A program made the translations under genes and the position numbers. The notes below the pieces were generated by a model. It made no database searches and was not told the origin of the DNA. It saw only the letters and a program-made list of their open reading frames with translations. From Treponema sp. UBA3819 (GTDB lineage Bacteria > Spirochaetota > Spirochaetia > Treponematales > Treponemataceae), in contig DFDV01000040.1 in the NCBI GenBank assembly GCA_002369025.1, positions 3,775 through 15,880 of the forward strand: 12,106 nucleotides of DNA. Reading direction: 5' to 3'. Of the stretch, positions 6,236 through 12,106 are shown one piece after another (positions within the stretch are counted from its first letter, which is position 1; each line of letters begins with the position of its first letter).

Positions 6236-9200
6236 ATGAAAAAATCTTTTGGTCTGTTGGCAGTATTAGTATTCCTCACCACACTTTTCGCCGGCTGCGA
6301 GGCCCTGTATAACGGTGACCTCAAGGGTTCGCTGGATAAAGACCTTCATACAAACTATACCTTTTACTACGACAATCCGGACACAAACGAAAGCGCAGAA
6401 AATTCAGTCCAGTCATATAAAATCGGCTCCACAAGAAGCGCAAAAGATTTTCCCTCCCTTACGCGCCATGGCTATCACATTGTCGGCTGGAACTACCTGC
6501 GCAATCCCCTTACCAAGAGTGCTGACTGTCCAAAAACCATTTTTCTGGATACGGACGGCTATGTTACATCTTTTACGGTTACTCCCCAGCCGGCATTTCT
6601 TCTTGCTGTCTGGCAGGCGGGAGACCCTGAGCCTGAAGTAGATCCTGAGAAAACCTACTTCACTGTTACTTACATAGCAAGAGACGGCACTACAGTGCTG
6701 GGCAAAAGGACTGTTGAAAAAGGAACTGCCCCCGGTCAGCCGGGATTTGAGCAGACGGACGGAGACTATTCCTTTGTCGGCTGGTATTTGGAGCCTGAAT
6801 GCAAGTCAGTCTTTGACGTATATACACAGACCGTTGACCAAGACCTTACGCTTTACTCAAAATGGTCGGTCATGCGAACGATTACCTTCCATAAAAATGA
6901 CGGCTCTGACGAAAAGGCTGTGGATAAGGCGGCGGAAGGAGAGCCATACACCTTGCCCGCATACACCACGCTCTTTACGAGCAGTCCAGACGGCTACTAC
7001 TTCCTGGGCTGGGCTCTTTCTTCCGGCTCAAAGACAGCCGATTATCATGAGGGCAATCCCTATTCACCTGTTACCGGCAACCTGCATTTCTACGCAGTCT
7101 GGACTAGCCAGTATTACACCGTACACTTTGTAAATACCAACCCGGATATCTCCGAAGTGGCTGAAGTTCGTGTTGCAGCAGACTCCTTTGGTAACCTTAA
7201 GTCTCTCTACGAAATGAACGTGGCCTTTACGGTACCTGAAAATCATGAATTCTACGGATTTACAATAGATCCGGCTGCGACAGAGCCCGACGGAAGTCTC
7301 CTGTCTGACAGACAGTTCACCGACGACCTTACCGTCTATGTTCTCTGGAAGGCTTACAATCCTGACGCATCCGTCTATACCATCACCTTTATCGGAAGGG
7401 ACGGTACTACCGTAATCAATACCCAGAAGGTCAGGGCGGGCGAAAAGATTCAGTACTTTGACTACGACAAATCTGACGGAGAATATGAGTTCTTTGGCTG
7501 GTACCTTGACTACGGCACCTGGAATGAATGGATTTATCCTTATGATGAGCCGCCTGAAAAAGACCTTGTCATCTATGGCCGCTGGGAAAGAGTCCGTCAT
7601 ATCATCTTCCATCTTAATGACGGCAGACCGGATATTGACGGGCAGACAAGGGGTAAGATGAGCGCTATCTACGGAAGCGACGTCTCTGTCTGGAATATAA
7701 CTAACTACGGCTTCTCAGATTATCTGCAGGAAGGCAAGTACTTTGTAAAATGGAACACCAGGGCGGACGGCTCTGGCACGGACTATTTTATGGGCGATAC
7801 GATTGAGAACTTTACGGAAGATCTGGACCTCTATGCCGTCTGGACAAGCGACTATTGTACTGTCACCCTGATTAACTCGGTAAACCTAACGGAAAAACTT
7901 GAAAAGAAAGTGGGCAGAGGCTCAAAACAGCGTCTGGGCGACATTTATTGGCAGGCGACTGAATATGGCAGCAAAGAAATCTTTACCACTCCAGACAAGT
8001 ATTTCCGCACAGGCTATGCAAAAACGGCAGATGCCACTGAAAACGATTCCGTCTCATGGTCGACCATTGCTATCACCGAAGACCAGACCTGGTATCAGCT
8101 TTGGGGAATATATGTCAGAACTCATTACGGCTGGTACCATGGCGGTGATACCTCAAATGAAGCAGGCTTGCTTCTGACCTACTTCTATGGTGAAGAAATT
8201 ACTGATCCTGTTGCGAAATTTGTGGAACATCCCAGGCGTGAACATTACACCTTTACTCGGTGGTATAGTGACCGCGAATGTACTACGCCTGCAACATTCC
8301 CGCTTTCTGTTTCTGATGCGGTCAAAGATGAGTACGACAACTATTATCTTCACCTGTATGCAGGCTGGGAAGTAGAGAAATTTAATGTGAACTTTGGTTA
8401 TTACCTGCCTGATTCAGGTCTCTATACCGATTACGCAAGCCAGGAAGTGGAATACAATGAAAAGGCTGTTAAACCGTCTCCAGACCCGGCGGAAGAGGGC
8501 TATATCTTTGAAGGCTGGTATGCAGATTCCGGCTGTCTCCAGCCTTTTGACTTTGAGAACACAAAGATTACCTGCGATACTTCAGCGTATGCCAAATTCA
8601 GGCTGGACCAGAATATCTATGTGGCAGAAAATGGTGATGACCAGGCAGATACAGATATTCAGACCTTGCGCGGTTCAAAAGAACATCCTTTTGCAAGCCT
8701 TTCACGCGCCCTGAGTCGAATCAAATCGTACGCATCAAAAGGAATTACAAACCTTGAATGGACTGTACATGTAAGCGGAAACGTTCCTTCCATAACGATA
8801 ATTGACAATATTTCTTCTGTCAGCCGTCTTACCATTACAGGCGAAAGCGGGGCAGTCCTTACAGGCGATAGCGATGGAGACGGCACGGGAGACGGCACGG
8901 TACTTTCTGTGAATACAGATGTGCCCGTAACGCTTACAAATCTGACCATTACAAAGGGTAATGGAATTGGCGCCGGCGGTCTTTATGTCGGCTCATTTGC
9001 AAATGTCAGACTGGGAGAAGGCCTTGTCATTACCGGCAACAAGACTTCAGATACAAGTGTCTATAGCGGTGGCGGCGTCTACAATGACGGCCTTCTTACT
9101 GTCTCCGGCGCAACAATTTCCAATAACGAAGCAAAGAACGGCGGCGGTATCTACATACATAGTGGCAGCGTAACTCTAACGAACAATGCAATCATTCAGA

Positions 9201-10561
9201 AGAATGTGTCAGTCAGTGGCGGAAGCGGCATTTATGTGAATGGGGCAACGCTCGCTCTGGAAGACGGCTCTATTACAGAAAATGAAACAACTGATATTGG
9301 TGATGGTCATGGCGTATATCTGGCTTCCGGTTCTGTCTTTACCATGACAGGCGGCACTATTTCTAAAAATAACTATACGGCTAATATTACTCCCAGCCAG
9401 GGTACTGCACTTGGTGGCGGCGTATTTGTTGAAAACGGTGCTGCCTTTACCATGCAAGATGGAAGTATTGAACAGAATAACGGCTTCTCTGGTGGTGCCG
9501 TCTATACCTTTGGAACCTTTACCATGTCTGGCGGTACGCTTGATTCCAACGTGCTGAAGCGTGAATCTTCAGTAACTGGAACAAATGCTGTTGAAGTCGG
9601 TGCCGGCGGACTCTTTACCATGACTGGTGGAAGCATTGTTTCTTCCTTTACAAGTCCGTCCAGTACCTCTGCCGGAGCTGTAAACATATATACCCCCCAA
9701 AGTGCGTATCGCCCAGGAACAGGTGAGGGACGCTTTGTAATGACAGGCGGAAGTATTTCTGGAATTACTGCTCAGCATGTAATCCAGCTTCACGGAGATG
9801 GTCCTTCTAGTACAAATAAGGCAGTATTTGAAATGTCAGGCGGTACTATCAGCGGATGTAGGTCAACGAGAACTGGATCCGTATATGTAAACAGAGGAAC
9901 CTTTACCATGACTGGCGGCACAATAAGCGGATGTACGGCAAGTAGAGGCGGTGCGGTATACCTTGAATCAGGAAGCTTTAACATGGGCGGAGCTGCCTCC
10001 ATTCCCTGTTCTGGCACCGAAAATAATAATGATGTCTATCTGGCAAGCGGCTGTTATATCACCGTGGATGATACGTTAAGCGCAGAAACACCTGTTGCAA
10101 CGATTACTCCTTCAGGTTATTCAACATCAACAAAGGTGCTTTCCGGTTCTGCCATTGGAAACGAATACAGTAAGTTTGCCGTTACACCAAATGGCAGTGA
10201 TTCCTATATAATCAATAATACAGGCTATCTGGCTCTGCCACAGGCACCCCTTAATGTAAGTGTAACACTCCCTGAATACTCACAGATTCCGGTAACGATG
10301 ACTAAGTCTGACCAGACCGTAAACTTTACCATTGACGCAGCGGACGGAAGCTGGTTTGACTTTGCCTGGGTATTTGACGGAGAAGCGGTAAGCAACTACA
10401 CTGAAAATTCCGGGGCAAAACTGGGCTCATCCGCTGCATCCCTTACAGTATATGCAAATACCCTTGTAAAAGGCCTGTATGATGTTGAACTTACGGCAAA
10501 GCATACAGTAAATGGCGTGGAAGAAAGCGTGTCCTACTTTGCGCAGGTGCGGGTAGAATAG
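6236..10561 (+). CDS. Large surface lipoprotein: nine InlB-type B repeats, right-handed beta-helix, C-terminal Ig-like domain
   Basis: 1441 residues from ATG 6236. That start gives MKKSFGLLAVLVFL and a lipobox ending LFAGC with Cys21; an in-frame TTG at 6200 and GTG at 6224 would only add a prefix. F at -3 fits the relaxed spirochaete lipobox. Residues 41-789 are nine InlB-type B repeats (Listeria-Bacteroides type): an initial T-I/V-T-F strand, a central GW or GWY, and a final L-x-x-Y-x-x-W. Residues ~793-830 have the YVAENGDD...HPFASLSRAL pattern that often opens beta-helix surface proteins (DUF1565-like). Residues ~840-1280 form a right-handed parallel beta-helix with GGGVYN, GGGIYI and GGAVY turns and eight F-x-M-x-G-G rungs, resembling POMP or pectate-lyase folds; no catalytic triad was recognised. 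Residues ~1340-1441 look like an Ig-like domain. There is no C-terminal barrel, so it is not an autotransporter. Probably an adhesin or glycan-binding protein; the ligand is unknown. It lies 14 nt after the barrel gene and 13 nt before the next lipoprotein. Confidence 0.9.
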   Translation: MKKSFGLLAVLVFLTTLFAGCEALYNGDLKGSLDKDLHTNYTFYYDNPDTNESAENSVQSYKIGSTRSAKDFPSLTRHGYHIVGWNYLRNPLTKSADCPKTIFLDTDGYVTSFTVTPQPAFLLAVWQAGDPEPEVDPEKTYFTVTYIARDGTTVLGKRTVEKGTAPGQPGFEQTDGDYSFVGWYLEPECKSVFDVYTQTVDQDLTLYSKWSVMRTITFHKNDGSDEKAVDKAAEGEPYTLPAYTTLFTSSPDGYYFLGWALSSGSKTADYHEGNPYSPVTGNLHFYAVWTSQYYTVHFVNTNPDISEVAEVRVAADSFGNLKSLYEMNVAFTVPENHEFYGFTIDPAATEPDGSLLSDRQFTDDLTVYVLWKAYNPDASVYTITFIGRDGTTVINTQKVRAGEKIQYFDYDKSDGEYEFFGWYLDYGTWNEWIYPYDEPPEKDLVIYGRWERVRHIIFHLNDGRPDIDGQTRGKMSAIYGSDVSVWNITNYGFSDYLQEGKYFVKWNTRADGSGTDYFMGDTIENFTEDLDLYAVWTSDYCTVTLINSVNLTEKLEKKVGRGSKQRLGDIYWQATEYGSKEIFTTPDKYFRTGYAKTADATENDSVSWSTIAITEDQTWYQLWGIYVRTHYGWYHGGDTSNEAGLLLTYFYGEEITDPVAKFVEHPRREHYTFTRWYSDRECTTPATFPLSVSDAVKDEYDNYYLHLYAGWEVEKFNVNFGYYLPDSGLYTDYASQEVEYNEKAVKPSPDPAEEGYIFEGWYADSGCLQPFDFENTKITCDTSAYAKFRLDQNIYVAENGDDQADTDIQTLRGSKEHPFASLSRALSRIKSYASKGITNLEWTVHVSGNVPSITIIDNISSVSRLTITGESGAVLTGDSDGDGTGDGTVLSVNTDVPVTLTNLTITKGNGIGAGGLYVGSFANVRLGEGLVITGNKTSDTSVYSGGGVYNDGLLTVSGATISNNEAKNGGGIYIHSGSVTLTNNAIIQKNVSVSGGSGIYVNGATLALEDGSITENETTDIGDGHGVYLASGSVFTMTGGTISKNNYTANITPSQGTALGGGVFVENGAAFTMQDGSIEQNNGFSGGAVYTFGTFTMSGGTLDSNVLKRESSVTGTNAVEVGAGGLFTMTGGSIVSSFTSPSSTSAGAVNIYTPQSAYRPGTGEGRFVMTGGSISGITAQHVIQLHGDGPSSTNKAVFEMSGGTISGCRSTRTGSVYVNRGTFTMTGGTISGCTASRGGAVYLESGSFNMGGAASIPCSGTENNNDVYLASGCYITVDDTLSAETPVATITPSGYSTSTKVLSGSAIGNEYSKFAVTPNGSDSYIINNTGYLALPQAPLNVSVTLPEYSQIPVTMTKSDQTVNFTIDAADGSWFDFAWVFDGEAVSNYTENSGAKLGSSAASLTVYANTLVKGLYDVELTAKHTVNGVEESVSYFAQVRVE
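6356..8599 (+). repeat. Nine InlB-type B repeats (protein repeat array)
   Basis: Approximate residue ranges in the lipoprotein are 41-127, 141-211, 214-291, 293-373, 380-451, 454-538, 539-625, 626-712 and 714-789. Each begins with a T-I/V-T-F/Y-like strand and usually ends in Y-x-x-W. Unit 1 is the most divergent, and unit 9 ends in AYAKF, with Phe replacing the Trp. Units 2-4 and 5-7 look like a duplicated triplet (see findings). Confidence 0.85.
8876..8899 (+). repeat. Exact 12-bp tandem duplication in an Asp/Gly loop
   Basis: The 12-mer ggagacggcacg occurs twice back to back. With the codons before it, it encodes GDSDGDGTGDGT (residues 877-888 of the lipoprotein), an acidic loop of the DxDGDG kind at the entry to the beta-helix. 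Confidence 0.9.
9338..9994 (+). repeat. Eight F-x-M-x-G-G beta-helix rung repeats
   Basis: The motif starts at 9338, 9446, 9518, 9614, 9734, 9827, 9902 and 9977 (FTMTGG, FTMQDG, FTMSGG, FTMTGG, FVMTGG, FEMSGG, FTMTGG, FNMGGA). Spacing is 72-120 bases (24-40 residues), consistent with one or more rungs of a right-handed parallel beta-helix. Most copies are followed by S-I or T-I/L, and several by S-G-C or S-K-N. Confidence 0.85.
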
Positions 10562-10564
10562 GAG
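10560..10564 (+). promoter_or_regulatory. Ribosome binding site of the second lipoprotein gene
   Basis: AGGAG overlaps the TAG stop of the preceding gene and lies 10 nt before ATG 10575. A nearer GAGG at 10568-10571 could also serve. Confidence 0.6.
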
Positions 10565-10574
10565 AGTGAGGAAG

Positions 10575-12106
10575 ATGTTCGCAAAACATGTCTTGAAGCT
10601 AAAAACAATTCTCACAATGCTGCTTGCCATGCCCCTGATTTTTGTCAGTCTGTCCTGCAATTCTGACGACAGTGACTATGTCTCTGCAAGTGGGGATGAA
10701 GCCCGCCTTTCTCTTTCCATTTCTTCTTCTGACGAAAGTCTTTCACGCGCTCTTTCAAATGACGGTGCCGCCCGGGATATTGTGCCGGAAGATGATATCC
10801 TTTCCCTGGGCAGTCTGAGCCTGACAGGCGCACGGGCGGGTGGGGCAGAGCAGACTATAGCCACCGGGAACAGCCTTTCTGAATTTACCGCCGCACTTGC
10901 AGAAAAAACAATTAGTACCGGTTCATGGAACTTTACCCTTACCGCAGTGCTGAACGGCGTAACCTATGAGGGAACGAGCGGCAGTGTTCAAATCAAAGTT
11001 GGTACAAACGCCATTTCAATTACCCTTGAAGAGCCGTCCGGCTCCTATTACGGCGGCATTTCACTCGCAATTTCCTACAGCGGAAGCGCAAGCCGTGTGA
11101 CCGCAAAGATTACATCTGCAGACGGAAGCACAACAGTCTGCCCGGAAGAAGACCTTTCTCTTGCCACCGCCGGAAAAATCACCTACACAAAGGCACAGAA
11201 TGATGCCGGTCAGCGTATTCCTTCCGGCAAGTATCTGGTAACCGTCACCTTTTACGGCGGAGACGACCAGTCGCTCCTCTTGAATACCTACCGCGAATTT
11301 GTGCGCATTGTTCCCGGCAGAACCAGCTCTGCCCAGCGGGATCTGGACTTAAACGAAGTTTACACCATTACCTATTACGATGTGGACGAAAGCGGAAGTA
11401 CAAGCGTAATAGACGGCACAACCGTAACCTTTGCCTCAAGTGCTCCGGCACAGTTTTCCCGGCGCAGCGCATTCAGCCTTCCGCTTCCCGCCAAGCCGGG
11501 TTATGTTTTTGAGGGCTGGTACAAGGATGCCGCCTGCACGGACGGAAATGAAATCACTCAGATTGCAAAAGGCACGGTGCAGAACATGGCGGTTTATGCC
11601 AAGTGGAAGGAAGTCCGCTATGCCGCCATTACCGATGAAAGCGGAGTAACGACTGCCTATAAAGACTGCGCTTCTCTTGTGGACGCCATAAAAAACGCCA
11701 CGGGAAACATTGAACTGGTCCTCTATGACACTGTGACGACAGCGGATTTGGGAAAAGCGGCCACCCCAGATACTATTATCAATGCCATTAAAGGAACTGG
11801 CGCGGACACCCTTGCCCTTGTGGTGGATCAAAACGCCGGTCTTGCCCTGCCAGTATCCGCAAATAGTTTGTTTTCCGGCTGCTCTAAACTTGTTTCGGCA
11901 GATTTGCGAGGACTGGATACATCTTCTGTAACGATTATGCAGTCTATGTTCTTCGGCTGTTCATCTCTTGCATCAATTGATTTAACCGGGCTGAATACAT
12001 CTTCTGTAACGACTATGAAGTCTATGTTCTCCAGCTGTTCAGCTCTTGCATCAATTGACTTAACCGGGCTGAATACATCTTCCGTAACGACTATGAAGTC
12101 TATGTT
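10575..12106 (+). CDS. Surface lipoprotein with InlB-type B repeat and BspA-type repeats (3' partial)
   Basis: 510 full codons are visible; the frame is open at the right edge. The signal peptide (MFAKHVLKLKTILTMLLAMPL...) ends in VSLSC, making Cys28 the likely lipidated residue. A Ser/Asp-rich linker (~29-75) is followed by two beta-rich, Ig-like stretches (~76-155 and ~156-255; YLVTVTFYGG near the end of the second). One InlB-type B repeat covers ~262-345 (VYTITYYD, GYVFEGWYKD, VYAKW), much like unit 9 of the upstream lipoprotein. Residues ~350-446 lead into BspA-type (DUF285-like) repeats from residue 447, with the consensus L-x-T-S-S-V-T-x-M-x-S-M-F-x-x-C-S-x-L-x-S-I-D-L. Such repeats in surface proteins of other bacteria are linked to binding host or matrix proteins; that role here is inference. 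The start is supported by AGGAG at 10560-10564 and the 13-nt gap after the previous stop. Repeat number and the C-terminus cannot be judged. Confidence 0.9.
   Translation, partial: MFAKHVLKLKTILTMLLAMPLIFVSLSCNSDDSDYVSASGDEARLSLSISSSDESLSRALSNDGAARDIVPEDDILSLGSLSLTGARAGGAEQTIATGNSLSEFTAALAEKTISTGSWNFTLTAVLNGVTYEGTSGSVQIKVGTNAISITLEEPSGSYYGGISLAISYSGSASRVTAKITSADGSTTVCPEEDLSLATAGKITYTKAQNDAGQRIPSGKYLVTVTFYGGDDQSLLLNTYREFVRIVPGRTSSAQRDLDLNEVYTITYYDVDESGSTSVIDGTTVTFASSAPAQFSRRSAFSLPLPAKPGYVFEGWYKDAACTDGNEITQIAKGTVQNMAVYAKWKEVRYAAITDESGVTTAYKDCASLVDAIKNATGNIELVLYDTVTTADLGKAATPDTIINAIKGTGADTLALVVDQNAGLALPVSANSLFSGCSKLVSADLRGLDTSSVTIMQSMFFGCSSLASIDLTGLNTSSVTTMKSMFSSCSALASIDLTGLNTSSVTTMKSM
11913..12106 (+). 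repeat. 78-bp tandem repeats encoding BspA-type (DUF285-like) units
   Basis: Units start at 11913, 11991 and 12069, exactly 78 bp (26 codons) apart. The first two differ at 7 of 78 bases by eye, and the visible 38 bases of the third differ from the second at one base. A more diverged half-unit (LFSGCSKLVSADLRG) precedes them. The array continues past the window edge. Confidence 0.92.

Noticed and set aside
7064..7612. Antisense open frame of 182 codons
   Set aside because: It lies wholly opposite the B-repeat region of a well-supported gene, has no recognisable domain, and has the composition expected of a reverse shadow.
8615..10561. Autotransporter
   Set aside because: The C-terminus is a soluble Ig-like stretch ending FAQVRVE, with no membrane barrel.
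11436..11831. Antisense open frame of 131 codons
   Set aside because: It lies opposite the B repeat of the second lipoprotein, whose + strand frame is continuous and recognisable.
11913..12106. CRISPR-like array
   Set aside because: The repeats are directly adjacent with no unique spacers, and they keep a 26-codon reading frame.

Overview
The window reads as one strand of a spirochaete chromosome, most likely a host-associated (gut, rumen or oral) Treponema. Support: five genes in a row on the + strand with almost no gaps; two lipoproteins with loose spirochaete-type lipoboxes; an outer-membrane barrel protein; and stacked InlB-type B repeats, a POMP-like beta-helix and BspA-type repeats, which are common in surface proteins of these bacteria. 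The genus is inferred from architecture; no rRNA or marker gene is present.

Layout. 1-2007: 3' part of a membrane-bound class III nucleotide cyclase (periplasmic sensor, membrane helix, HAMP, catalytic domain), cut by the left edge. 1970-4750: inner-membrane protein with a periplasmic FecR-like domain and seven tandem fibronectin-III-like modules, overlapping the cyclase by 38 nt. 4740-6221: exported protein with one more such module, an Ig-like domain, a ~100-residue charged helix and a C-terminal outer-membrane beta-barrel, overlapping the FecR gene by 11 nt. 6236-10561: 1441-residue lipoprotein with nine InlB-type B repeats, a right-handed beta-helix and a C-terminal Ig-like domain. 10575-12106: start of another lipoprotein with one B repeat and an array of 26-residue BspA-type repeats that runs off the right edge.

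Gaps between genes are -38, -11, +14 and +13 nt, and no promoter or terminator is visible between them, so the window looks like part of a single operon. No stretch over 300 bases lacks a gene; there are no RNA genes, insertion sequences or CRISPR arrays.

Working together (inference): the first three products could form a chain across the envelope: a barrel in the outer membrane carrying a rigid periplasmic helix, a long periplasmic FecR/Fn3 rod anchored in the inner membrane, and an inner-membrane cyclase with a periplasmic sensor. Envelope or surface state could then be turned into a cyclic nucleotide signal. The two lipoproteins downstream look like repeat-rich adhesins or ligand binders displayed on the surface. 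The first part is the best candidate here for an undescribed system, but the physical link is untested.
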